In this document: positions 27,341 through 36,226 of the stretch, one piece after another
Position numbering within the stretch: the stretch's first letter is position 1
How the letters are laid out: every line of letters starts with the position of its first letter
Source of the DNA: Allomuricauda sp. TY007
GTDB taxonomy: Bacteria > Bacteroidota > Bacteroidia > Flavobacteriales > Flavobacteriaceae
Direction: 5' to 3'
Length of the DNA: 64,000 nucleotides
Assembly: GCF_010468565.1 (NCBI RefSeq)
Contig: NZ_WUEG01000010.1
Coordinates: forward strand, 62,001 to 126,000
Position numbers and translations under genes: made by a program
Notes under the pieces: generated by a model
What the model saw: the letters and a program-made list of their open reading frames with translations, nothing else
Told to the model about the DNA's origin: nothing
Databases searched by the model: none

Positions 27341-27442
27341 CTAATTGTTTAAAATCATTATAAGGTAAAAAACCAATATATAAATGGCATTTAAAAGGAT
27401 AACAATGCTGTATTCCTTTTTCCATTCAAATTTGGTATTCAT
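27341..27442 (-). CDS. 33-residue single-pass membrane protein
   Basis: Encodes MNTKFEWKKEYSIVILLNAI followed by a hydrophobic stretch and ending in LIMILNN. It has a charged N terminus and one TM helix of about 21 residues. ATG 27442 overlaps nothing and lies just after the PIG-L stop; an in-frame ATG at 27457 would overlap that gene and add five residues. It ends 8 bp before the symporter start codon. Tight packing between two genes and a W-K-K-E-Y entry to the membrane suggest a real small subunit of the symporter. Not tested. Confidence 0.65.
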   Translation of the reverse strand: MNTKFEWKKEYSIVILLNAIYILVFYLIMILNN

Positions 27443-27443
27443 A

Positions 27444-29975
27444 TTATCCTTTGACATTACTGTCTCTTTTTACTTGATCTTTTCCTACGGAAAGCATATT
27501 TGCAAATAGTTTATATGCTCCCGAAACCCCAACAGGTAATTCCCTGAAAAAGCTTAAACCTGTATAAATATAGTGACCTTCTCCATAAGGTGCTACAATA
27601 AGGCTTCCTTGTTTTTCGGTTTCGCCCTCATCTTTCATAGAGAGAATTGGTGTAAACTCTGAACTCCATTCACTTGGAAAATACAATCCACGTTCTTGTA
27701 CCCACCCATCAAAATCCTTTTTTGTGATGGCATTCGGGAAATTCATCAAAGAATGGTTGGGGGCCAATATTTTTACCTCTGCATTTTCGTCCGTAACCCT
27801 ATCTCTGGAAAGCGTCACATCGTATGGGGCAATGTTTTCAAATTGACTTGCCCATCTTCCGGCCGTATTGTACTGTACAATCATGGTGCCGCCATTTTTT
27901 ACATAATCGAACAGCACGGGTTGCTTAAATTTTAAGGCTTCCACCACATTGTAGGCTCTAATGCCCACGACCACAGCATCGTATTTATCCAAATCCCCAT
28001 TTTGAACATCGTTTGGATCAACAATATGGACTTGGTAACCGATTTGTTCCAAATTTTCGGGCACCATATCTCCAGCCCCCATAATGTAAGCGATATGCTC
28101 CCCTGATTTTTTAATATCCATGCGAACCACTTTGGCTTCCGAAGGAAGTAATACGGATTGCTTTGGAATATGGTCGTAATCGATTTCTACCAATTCTTTA
28201 TCGTAAACTTTGTTGCCCATGGTAATTTTGGGCTCAATTTTTCCTTCGCTTTCGGTATCTGGAGGCGTAACTTTGAATGTTACCGAAATTTCTTCGCCTT
28301 TTTGCGCAATGGAAAAAGGAATGTTTTGTGGTGAAACTGTCCACTCGGCTGGATGATCTAACTCAACCGTTCCGGATACACCATTTTTACCTGCTCGTAC
28401 TTTTACTTGTATCTCCTTAGTGTCCGCACTGGCAAAGATGAGCACCTTTTCATCAATTTTGGAAGTGACTTCGGGCAAAATGGCAAAGGGTTCGTACAAT
28501 TCGCCCCTGTCTGGTCTGGAATAGCGGTGTACCACCGATTTTTCAAACGGAATATCCACTCCATCAATAACCAAAGTAAAAACTGCCACAAAGGCACTTG
28601 GGGTTTCGGGTTTACCGATCAAACTTTGGTCGTTCACGGTATAGGTTCCCAAAGTTCCAGATTCGTTTAGCCAATATGGGCTGGTGTAGGAAGTGTTTTC
28701 GGGAACGGTGAAGCTAATTTCAAAATTCTCTTTTTGGTTGTTTCCTAAAATTTTGTTCGGGCTTAGATGGGCATCGGTACCAACAATCTCAATTTCATTT
28801 AAAGTGATATTTGAAGAAGATCTGTTTATGGTCTCTATATTGATGGTTACCTTACTGCCAGGAGTAGCAGAAGCACTTGCCGAACTGGCCTCCAAATATA
28901 ATCCGGCCGAAGCTAGGATGATGTTTTTTAATTCTTCCGATTTTAATGTTCTCCAGTGTTCATCTTCAACTTTTTGTAATTGCTGATAAGCTTTTACAAG
29001 TTCAGGTATATGCTTGGATGGATTTTGGAAATCAAAATTCTCTTCAACCTTATATAAAATGTTTCCAACAGCTTCGCCTCCTTTAACACGGGACCAAGTG
29101 GTATTGATGCCTTCAAAAACATCATTTTCCTTGGGCATGTCGCCTTTTAGTAATTCAATATACTCATTGTCAGTACCTCTATCTGTCAGCCTACCAAATC
29201 CTTGACAAAGGTGTTGGCTACGTGCCATGGCAGCAATTTCGTTGTTGGAGAGTCCGAGCTCTGGGTAATAGGTGCCTACATCTAGCCGGACCATACCGGA
29301 CTTGTCAACTTTTTCAAATGCTTCCTGACTGCCGTATTGCCACCACGAAGTATTATAAAAAATACGTTTGGGCTGCCAGGGGGTTGTCCATTGCAATTGC
29401 TCGGAATAAACATCTGGATCATTTGCGAGGTCAAAGGCCTCCATGCTCAAAATAGCCGAAGACGTATGGTGACCGTGTGTGGAGCCAGGGGTTCTATGAT
29501 CAAATCTGTTGATGATCACATCAGGTTTAATGTTTCGAATGGCCCAAACCACATCGGCCAAAACTTTATCCTTGTCCCATATTTTTAAGGTTTCCTTTGG
29601 GTGTTTGGAAAACCCAAAGTCAATTGCACGTGTAAAGCGTTGTTCACCGCCATCTAGATGTCTTGCAGCTAAAAGTTCTTGTGTGCGCAATACCCCCAAA
29701 AGCTCAGCTAGTTCAGAACCGATCAAGTTTTGTCCACCGTCACCCCTTGTCATCGACAAATAGACCGTTCTCGCTTTTTCGTGGTTGTCGAGATAGGAAA
29801 TCAGGCTTGTGTTTTCGTCATCGGGGTGGGCCGCTACGTAAAGGGCCGTCCCTAAAAAATTCAGTTTTTGTATGTCGTGAAATAACTCTGCCGAAGTAAG
29901 CTTATCCGGTTTTTGGGCAAAAGAATTAGTTAAAAGTAGTATGGTAAGGGAAAGGAATACCCAAAAATGCTTCAT
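27444..29975 (-). CDS. Large PIG-L family deacetylase, secreted
   Basis: 843 residues. Signal peptide MKHFWVFLSLTILLLTNSFA, so the frame upstream to 30026 is not used. The PIG-L/LmbE zinc deacetylase domain (about 30-280) has the AHPDDENTS motif, TRGDGGQNLIG and the later HTSS motif (HGHHTSSAIL). The remainder contains beta-sandwich repeats and a glutamine-amidotransferase-like C-terminal domain (YDAVVVGIRAYNV, VQYNTAGRW). Expected in the periplasm or outside, acting on N-acetylated sugars. Probable operon with the small membrane protein and symporter. Confidence 0.88.
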   Translation of the reverse strand: MKHFWVFLSLTILLLTNSFAQKPDKLTSAELFHDIQKLNFLGTALYVAAHPDDENTSLISYLDNHEKARTVYLSMTRGDGGQNLIGSELAELLGVLRTQELLAARHLDGGEQRFTRAIDFGFSKHPKETLKIWDKDKVLADVVWAIRNIKPDVIINRFDHRTPGSTHGHHTSSAILSMEAFDLANDPDVYSEQLQWTTPWQPKRIFYNTSWWQYGSQEAFEKVDKSGMVRLDVGTYYPELGLSNNEIAAMARSQHLCQGFGRLTDRGTDNEYIELLKGDMPKENDVFEGINTTWSRVKGGEAVGNILYKVEENFDFQNPSKHIPELVKAYQQLQKVEDEHWRTLKSEELKNIILASAGLYLEASSASASATPGSKVTINIETINRSSSNITLNEIEIVGTDAHLSPNKILGNNQKENFEISFTVPENTSYTSPYWLNESGTLGTYTVNDQSLIGKPETPSAFVAVFTLVIDGVDIPFEKSVVHRYSRPDRGELYEPFAILPEVTSKIDEKVLIFASADTKEIQVKVRAGKNGVSGTVELDHPAEWTVSPQNIPFSIAQKGEEISVTFKVTPPDTESEGKIEPKITMGNKVYDKELVEIDYDHIPKQSVLLPSEAKVVRMDIKKSGEHIAYIMGAGDMVPENLEQIGYQVHIVDPNDVQNGDLDKYDAVVVGIRAYNVVEALKFKQPVLFDYVKNGGTMIVQYNTAGRWASQFENIAPYDVTLSRDRVTDENAEVKILAPNHSLMNFPNAITKKDFDGWVQERGLYFPSEWSSEFTPILSMKDEGETEKQGSLIVAPYGEGHYIYTGLSFFRELPVGVSGAYKLFANMLSVGKDQVKRDSNVKG

Positions 29976-30067
29976 AGTTGGTCGTTTAGTGGTTATTTCA
30001 AATATAGGTAGTTTGTATACAGTCATCCGTTTATTTAGAAGAGTTTTAACATAGGCATTAATTGCTG

Positions 30068-31024
30068 TTATAAACCTAAACTATCCCTTAATATTAGATC
30101 TTTGTTTTTGTTTTGGCTCCAATAAGCGGTTTTTATTGTTTTGATTTTGGTAGCAGAAGTGGTCAACGTTTTCGCATCCGATCCAAATCCACTCTTGAAT
30201 TCTTCCGTCCAACTTTCAATGGAAAATGGAAAGTCAGCCATGAAATTTATCATCAATTTTCGTTCCAATTTTGGATAGGAAATGGTGTAAGTTGTTATGC
30301 CGCCTTTAGATGAGATGGTTGCAATGGCATTATATGCCTTCATTTCCTGGTGCCTCAAACGGAGAAACTCCAAAGAAGGTATCATTGAAATTTCACCTTG
30401 TGGGAGGTTTTCGGGGTTTATTCTGATTTTGTTCCAAATTTCATTTTCTAAGAATGATTTTTCCATGGAAAAGTCTTGGTCGGCCTCGCTTTCAAAATAC
30501 GAATGTGAGGTAAATTCAAATTTTTCACGATTGTTGATCTGGGCATACACATGTCCGCACCATTCCTGAACGGACAAACTGGTTTTCAACGCGTGCTGAT
30601 TATCGTAAACGGGATAAAATGTACTGCTCATAATGGAGTAGGGGTAAATCCCGGTCAAAAACTTTTTAGTGGCATTCAATTTTAAAACCGAAATGTTTTC
30701 AGGGTTGTTGCCGTTTGCTTTTACCTGTTGTTTGGGTAAAAAAGGTTCCGTTACATAAATCAGAACCGCGTTTCCGTTCCGAAGTTCACCATACCTCGCT
30801 TGTTCCAATTTATAGGAAGTGATTTCGGCATCGTCGGCATACCAATAATTTTTGAAATTATTGGTGAGGGGTTGTTTAGGTTCGGTTTTTAATGTTTTGG
30901 ATTTTTTATTGCTAGCTGTTTCTCCGTTCTCTGTTGTTTTGCTTTTATCGGAACAAGAGACCAATAAAAGCAAGGCCAACATACATTCAAGAATTATACT
31001 GTTGGATATTTTTAAGGTTTTCAT
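30068..31024 (-). CDS. Lipoprotein of unknown function next to maf
   Basis: 318 residues with a lipobox (ALLLLVSCSDKS). Similar Bacteroidota proteins are sometimes labelled septum formation inhibitor Maf, apparently carried over from the neighbour; none of the Maf motifs is present here. Visible landmarks are NYWYADDAEITSYKLEQARYG and QEWCGHVYAQINNR. Probably a cell-envelope protein of unknown role. Separated from maf by 35 bp on the same strand. Confidence 0.8.
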   Translation of the reverse strand: MKTLKISNSIILECMLALLLLVSCSDKSKTTENGETASNKKSKTLKTEPKQPLTNNFKNYWYADDAEITSYKLEQARYGELRNGNAVLIYVTEPFLPKQQVKANGNNPENISVLKLNATKKFLTGIYPYSIMSSTFYPVYDNQHALKTSLSVQEWCGHVYAQINNREKFEFTSHSYFESEADQDFSMEKSFLENEIWNKIRINPENLPQGEISMIPSLEFLRLRHQEMKAYNAIATISSKGGITTYTISYPKLERKLMINFMADFPFSIESWTEEFKSGFGSDAKTLTTSATKIKTIKTAYWSQNKNKDLILRDSLGL

Positions 31025-31059
31025 GAGTAGAGGATTTTAGTAAAGTTACACATCCAAAC

Positions 31060-31659
31060 TCAAGAAACCATATCCATTAGGGTTTGGTAGACCAAATCGG
31101 TAGGAAGTCCCACCACATTGGTATAAGAACCTTGAATTTCGGCGATACCGATCATACCGATCCATTCCTGAATGCCGTAAGCTCCTGCTTTATCAAAAGG
31201 CTGGCAGGTATCAATATAGTAGTTGATTTCGTCATCCGTAAAATCCTTTAGTTTTACTTTAGTAATGCCACTTACGGTTTTTTGAAAATCTTTTGTGGTA
31301 AAACAGACCGAAGTTATAACCTCGTGCCAATCGCCTGAGAGGGTACGAAGCATTTCATAGGCTTCAGATTTGTTCTTAGCTTTTGCCAATGAGGTTTTGT
31401 TGTGCCAAACCACCGTATCCGAAGTAATTACAATTTGGTTGGGTCCCAGCTCTTCTTTAAAGGGAGTGGCCTTGAGTTGTGCCAAATATTCGGATATTTC
31501 TTGTCCTTGCAACTCTTCAGGGTAGATTTCTTTCACCGATTTTGGCCGAACCTCAAAGTCCAGCCCCAACTCTTCCAAAAACATTTTGCGTCTTGGTGAA
31601 CCTGAACCAAGAATGATTTTTTTGCCTTTAAGTTTCTCTTTGAGTGGATTTTTAGTCAT
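31060..31659 (-). CDS. maf: Maf-like nucleotide pyrophosphatase
   Basis: 199 residues from ATG 31659, which overlaps the kdsC stop; an upstream start at 31692 is less likely. Maf motifs are present: ILGSGSPRRKMFLEELG near the N terminus, VITSDTVVW and the later GAYGIQEW. Hydrolyses non-canonical or modified nucleoside triphosphates to monophosphates. Cytoplasmic. Fourth member of a DUF2520-kdsC-maf run with overlapping ends. Confidence 0.93.
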   Translation of the reverse strand: MTKNPLKEKLKGKKIILGSGSPRRKMFLEELGLDFEVRPKSVKEIYPEELQGQEISEYLAQLKATPFKEELGPNQIVITSDTVVWHNKTSLAKAKNKSEAYEMLRTLSGDWHEVITSVCFTTKDFQKTVSGITKVKLKDFTDDEINYYIDTCQPFDKAGAYGIQEWIGMIGIAEIQGSYTNVVGLPTDLVYQTLMDMVS

Positions 31660-32179
31660 TCTCGGCGCTAAAATTATCGTTCCAGTCTCCACGAACCTTT
31701 AAAACTTGCTCAATAATATCACGAACACAGCCTTCGCCGCCATTTTTATGCGAAACATAGTCAGAGATGGCTTTTACCTCAGGTACTGCGTTTTGTGGGG
31801 AGGTGGCCAATGCTACCATTTTCATTGGGGGGATATCGGGTACATCGTCACCCATATAAACCACCGATTGAGGGTCAATGCCATGAATATCCAAATACTC
31901 TTCCAAAGGTTCTTGTTTGTGGTGTGCGCCCATATAAAAATCGGTTACCCCGAGTCCTTTTAAGCGCTCTTTTACGCCTTGGTTGGTGCCACCCGTTATA
32001 ATACAAACGTTGTATCCTTTTTTTATGGCCGTTTTAAGGGCGTATCCATCTTTTACGCTCATTTTCCGGAGCAGTTCCCCATTTGTAGTAATCATAACCG
32101 TTCCATCGGTAAAAACTCCATCAACATCAAAAACAAAGGTGGTAATGTTGCTCAAAAGCTCTTTATAATTCTTCTTCAT
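31652..32179 (-). CDS. kdsC: 3-deoxy-D-manno-octulosonate 8-phosphate phosphatase, KdsC-type HAD
   Basis: 175-residue HAD phosphatase. Motif I FDVDGVFTDG contains the catalytic aspartates, motif II is in CIITGG, and motif III/IV in YMGDDVPDIPPM. The short cap-less form with VFTDGT is typical of KdsC, which makes Kdo for LPS. It overlaps the DUF2520 gene by 17 bp and the maf gene by 8 bp. Confidence 0.9.
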   Translation of the reverse strand: MKKNYKELLSNITTFVFDVDGVFTDGTVMITTNGELLRKMSVKDGYALKTAIKKGYNVCIITGGTNQGVKERLKGLGVTDFYMGAHHKQEPLEEYLDIHGIDPQSVVYMGDDVPDIPPMKMVALATSPQNAVPEVKAISDYVSHKNGGEGCVRDIIEQVLKVRGDWNDNFSAEND

Positions 32180-32924
32180 GCGCTTGTTTTATGGCTTGGC
32201 TCAATAATTTATAGAGTGTAATGTGTTCTTTTTTGTTTAAAAGTTCCAGATGACTTTCCATACTCTTGGTATCGTTTCTGCGTGCTGGCCCTGTTTGTGC
32301 TTCTTTTGGCGACATGGCTTGGATTTTATCGGCCGTTTCCATGATCAATGGTTTCAACAAATCAAAAGATAGTCCTTCTTCCAAACAAAATGCTTCGCCA
32401 ACACTGTACAGGTAATTGGTAAAGTTGTTCACAAAAACGCCTGCAAGATGCAATTTTTTTCGTTGTTGCGAGTCAATATGGTGCACATTGTCAGAAATGG
32501 AATCTGCCAACTTATGCAGGGTTTGCAGTGATTCCTTTTCTTCTGCTTCAATGCAAATGGGAATAGAGCTAAAATCAACCGTTTTACCTTTGGTAAAGGT
32601 CTGCAATGGATAAAAAACACCTCTGTTTTCGGGTTGAATCGCATCGAGACCTATAGCGCCCGAGGTATGGGCCACGATTCCCTTTTTCTTTAATAAATGT
32701 TGAGACACTTCGGAAATGGCATCGTCTTTTACCGCAATCAAATAAATATCGGCATCAACTATAGAATCAAAGGAATTGGAGATAGTGGAATGCTCGGAAA
32801 ATTGCTGTAATTCTTTCTGGTTTCGGCCCACAATTTGGACCAAATCAATATCAGCGGTGCTTGTTAAAGCAGTGTACAAGTGTTTGGCGAGGTTTCCGGT
32901 CCCCAGAATTACAATCTTGAGCAT
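32163..32924 (-). CDS. Rossmann-fold DUF2520 protein
   Basis: 253 residues. N-terminal NAD(P)-binding fold (IVILGTGNLAKHLYTAL with GTGN), then the DUF2520 helical domain (GVFYPLQTFTKG, KLHLAGVFVNNFTN, LLKPLIMETADKI). Related to pyrroline-5-carboxylate reductase/6-phosphogluconate dehydrogenase folds; reaction not known. Start at ATG 32924; a two-codon-earlier ATG exists. First gene of the run to kdsC and maf. Confidence 0.85.
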   Translation of the reverse strand: MLKIVILGTGNLAKHLYTALTSTADIDLVQIVGRNQKELQQFSEHSTISNSFDSIVDADIYLIAVKDDAISEVSQHLLKKKGIVAHTSGAIGLDAIQPENRGVFYPLQTFTKGKTVDFSSIPICIEAEEKESLQTLHKLADSISDNVHHIDSQQRKKLHLAGVFVNNFTNYLYSVGEAFCLEEGLSFDLLKPLIMETADKIQAMSPKEAQTGPARRNDTKSMESHLELLNKKEHITLYKLLSQAIKQAHEEEL

Positions 32925-33024
32925 GATCAAAATTACGAATTTAGGTTCGATGGATTATGGTAAGAATTAACAAATCTGTTTGATTTTTATGACTTAATGC
33001 AGCAAGGAAGTTCTAAAAAGACCG

Positions 33025-33032
33025 TATTTTTG
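33025..33032 (+). promoter_or_regulatory. -7 promoter element for ccsBA
   Basis: Perfect TAnnTTTG match TATTTTTG, 26 bp before the ATG at 33058. No good -33 element was picked out. Confidence 0.5.
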
Positions 33033-33057
33033 CAAGCCGAAAGTAGACCGAATTTCC

Positions 33058-36000
33058 ATGATCGATATTCTTAAGAAAACACTTTTTTCCACAAGACTTA
33101 TGGCTGTTCTTTTTTTGGTTTTTGCCGCGGCATTGGCCATGGGAACTTTTGTGGAAACCTGGTACAGTACCGAAACTGCACGAATTTACATTTACAATGC
33201 TACCTGGTTCGAGGCCATTATGGTGTTTTTTGTGATCAACTTTTTTGGTAACATTTATAGATATCGGTTGTTGCAATGGAAAAAGTGGCCCGTACTCATG
33301 CTTCACCTTTCTTGGATTTTGATCATACTAGGGGCTTTTGTAACCCGATATATCAGTTACGAGGGTATGATGCCCATTAGGGAAGGCGCAACGGAAAAAG
33401 TATTTTATTCGGATAAAACCTATTTGACTGCGTTTGTGGATGGTGATATCAACGGGGAAACCAAACGAAAGGTGCTGGAAGATGATATTTTAGTGACTCC
33501 CGAAGGGAAACGTTCCAGTTTGCCATGGAAGTCTGATTTTAATGGTCAACCATTTTCCATTAGCTATGTGGATTTTATCAAAGGAGCGGAAAAAGGATTG
33601 ATTCCAGATGAAAATGGAGCAGAATACCTTCAAATTGTAGAGGCCGGTAATGGTCAACGCCACGAGCATTATTTGGAGAATGGTAAAATAGCCAGCATCC
33701 ACAATATTCTTTTCGCCCTGAACAATGAAACCGATGGGGCCATCAATATTTTTTATGATGATGAGAACGGCTTCCGCATCAAATCTCCTTTCGAGGGGGA
33801 TTTTATGAGAATGGCGGACCAGTTCCAAGGAGAAGTGACAAGTGATAGCATTCAACCCTTTCAATTACGTTCGCTATACACTATGGGAGGCATGCAGTTT
33901 GTGGTACCCGAACCTTTTGTTAAAGGAAGATATGGTATTGTTAAAGTGCCCGATGAAGAAATTACCAAGGTAACGCAGGATGCTTTGGTTGTTTCTGTTT
34001 CTGTGAATGGAGAAACCAAAGAGGTAAAATTACTTGGAAGCAAGGGAACGTCCAATTTCTCGGATAAGATCAATGTAGGCGGGTTGGATTTTTCATTGAG
34101 CTATGGATCTAAAGTGTATGAGCTTCCTTTTTCTATTGAGTTGAACGATTTTATCGCCGAAAAATATCCTGGAACCGAAACTGGGTATGCCTCATTTATG
34201 AGTAAAGTTACGGTACACGATAAGCGTTCTTTTGATTATGATATTTATATGAACCATGTACTGGACCACCAAGGATACCGATTTTTCCAGTCCAGTTTTG
34301 ACCCGGACGAACGTGGAACGGTACTTTCCGTAAACCACGATTGGTGGGGAACCTGGATTACCTATATCGGTTACTTTTTGCTCTATATTGGTTTAATGGG
34401 CATTATGTTCTTTGGAAAAACACGTTTTAGGGATTTGCAGGCCATGCTTGAGAAGATAAAAGAAAAAAAAGCAGCATTGACGGCTATTGCTCTTTTCTTT
34501 GCTTTTGTTTCTGCAAATGCTCAAGAGGGCCATAGTGAACATTCCTTGGTGCCAACAAAAGCCCAGATTGACTCTGTAATCCAAGCTACGACAGTGGCTA
34601 CGGAACACGCCGAAAAGTTCGGTGCATTGGTCATCCAAGATGAAAATGGTAGAATGAAGCCCGTCAATACCTTCGCCTCCGAATTATTGCGAAAATTGAG
34701 TGGGGATGATAAATTCAAGGATCTTTCTGCCAATCAGGTTTTCCTTTCCATGATGCTGAATCCCGGGGTTTGGTACACTGCGGACATTATTGCTTTGGGC
34801 GATAAGGGGAATGATAGTATTCGTAAGGTTGTTGGTGTTCCCGGAGATACGAAGTTTGTTAAGGCAACAGATTTCTTTGACGCCAAAGGAAATTATAAAC
34901 TCCGACCTTTTTTAGAGAAGGCAACCTCCAAGACCAATCCAAATAAATTTGAAAAGGACTTTAAAAAGGTAGGGGAGCGGTTAAGTTTATTGGACATCGC
35001 ATTGAGCGGACAAATAGTAAAGATTTTTCCCTTGCTCAACGATGAGAACAACAAATGGATCTCTGCCGTGGAATATCGCTCTGGTCAATATCAAGTGCAA
35101 GATTCGTTGTATGCGAATTTCATCAAAAATGCGATGCCGTATTATTTGAATTCCCTACAACAATCCATTGGTACAGGTGATTACTCCCAACCAGATAGGT
35201 TGCTGGAGGCCTTCAAACAAAACCAAAAGAACCATGGGGAAGAGGTATTGCCATCGGATAACAAGATAAAAACCGAGATTATATACAACAAGCTGGATTT
35301 GTTCAACCGTTTGTACAAATACTACGCCATGGTCGGGTTGTTGTTGCTCTTTGTTCTAATAGCAAAGATTTTTAAGGAGCGTAAAATTCTTGATGCCGTT
35401 GCTTACCTATTAAAAGGTACCATCATCATATTTTTTATTTGGCATACAATTGGCTTGATTTTGAGGTGGTACATTTCTGGTCACGCACCTTGGAGTGACG
35501 CCTACGAAAGTATTCTTTATGTAGCTTGGGCAACTATGGGCATTGGTTTGGCCTTGGGCCGAAAAAGCGAATTGACCATAGCCTCTAGTGCTTTTGTGAC
35601 CTGTATGTTGTTATGGGTTGCCCACCAAAGCTGGGTAGATCCTGCTATTGCCAATTTACAACCCGTACTCGACAGTTATTGGTTGATGATCCACGTTGCC
35701 GTTATTGTGGGAAGTTACGGTCCTTTGACTGTTGGGATGATTCTGGGTGTGGTCGCTTTGTTGTTGATGGTGCTTACCACCAAAAAGAACAAAAAACGAA
35801 TGGATATCAACATTAAGGAGCTTACTGTTATCAACGAACTGGCACTAACAGCAGGTTTGGTGATGCTTACCATAGGTAACTTTTTGGGCGGTCAATGGGC
35901 CAATGAGAGCTGGGGCCGTTATTGGGGCTGGGATCCTAAAGAAACTTGGGCATTGGTCTCGATTATGATTTATGCATTTGTTCTACACATGCGGTTGGTT

Positions 36001-36225
36001 CCCGGTCTTCGTGGTAAATGGAGTTATAATTTTGCCAGTATTGTGGCTTATGCCAGCATTATGATGACCTATTTTGGAGTAAATTTCTATTTGGTAGGAC
36101 TGCACAGTTATGCTAGTGGAGACCAAGTAATAACCCCAAGCTTTGTGTGGTACACGGTACTCGGGGTCTTTATTCTGGGAGGTATCAGTTTTTGGCGATA
36201 CAAGGCGCATTACGCCAAAAAATAG
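33058..36225 (+). CDS. ccsBA: Fused cytochrome c synthase (ResB-CcsA, system II)
   Basis: 1055-residue inner-membrane protein that exports heme and attaches it to CxxCH apocytochromes. Residues 1-450 are ResB-like: TM pairs near the N terminus and a large periplasmic domain. A hydrophobic signal-like segment (AALTAIALFFAFVSANAQEG) leads into a second periplasmic region. The C-terminal CcsA half has about eight TM helices and the heme-binding WGRYWGWDPKETW motif plus conserved His in the flanking loops (GHAPWSDAYES). Fusions of this type are known in Bacteroidota and Epsilonproteobacteria. The gene ends 1 bp before the convergent M14 peptidase gene. Confidence 0.93.
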   Translation: MIDILKKTLFSTRLMAVLFLVFAAALAMGTFVETWYSTETARIYIYNATWFEAIMVFFVINFFGNIYRYRLLQWKKWPVLMLHLSWILIILGAFVTRYISYEGMMPIREGATEKVFYSDKTYLTAFVDGDINGETKRKVLEDDILVTPEGKRSSLPWKSDFNGQPFSISYVDFIKGAEKGLIPDENGAEYLQIVEAGNGQRHEHYLENGKIASIHNILFALNNETDGAINIFYDDENGFRIKSPFEGDFMRMADQFQGEVTSDSIQPFQLRSLYTMGGMQFVVPEPFVKGRYGIVKVPDEEITKVTQDALVVSVSVNGETKEVKLLGSKGTSNFSDKINVGGLDFSLSYGSKVYELPFSIELNDFIAEKYPGTETGYASFMSKVTVHDKRSFDYDIYMNHVLDHQGYRFFQSSFDPDERGTVLSVNHDWWGTWITYIGYFLLYIGLMGIMFFGKTRFRDLQAMLEKIKEKKAALTAIALFFAFVSANAQEGHSEHSLVPTKAQIDSVIQATTVATEHAEKFGALVIQDENGRMKPVNTFASELLRKLSGDDKFKDLSANQVFLSMMLNPGVWYTADIIALGDKGNDSIRKVVGVPGDTKFVKATDFFDAKGNYKLRPFLEKATSKTNPNKFEKDFKKVGERLSLLDIALSGQIVKIFPLLNDENNKWISAVEYRSGQYQVQDSLYANFIKNAMPYYLNSLQQSIGTGDYSQPDRLLEAFKQNQKNHGEEVLPSDNKIKTEIIYNKLDLFNRLYKYYAMVGLLLLFVLIAKIFKERKILDAVAYLLKGTIIIFFIWHTIGLILRWYISGHAPWSDAYESILYVAWATMGIGLALGRKSELTIASSAFVTCMLLWVAHQSWVDPAIANLQPVLDSYWLMIHVAVIVGSYGPLTVGMILGVVALLLMVLTTKKNKKRMDINIKELTVINELALTAGLVMLTIGNFLGGQWANESWGRYWGWDPKETWALVSIMIYAFVLHMRLVPGLRGKWSYNFASIVAYASIMMTYFGVNFYLVGLHSYASGDQVITPSFVWYTVLGVFILGGISFWRYKAHYAKK

Positions 36226-36226
36226 T

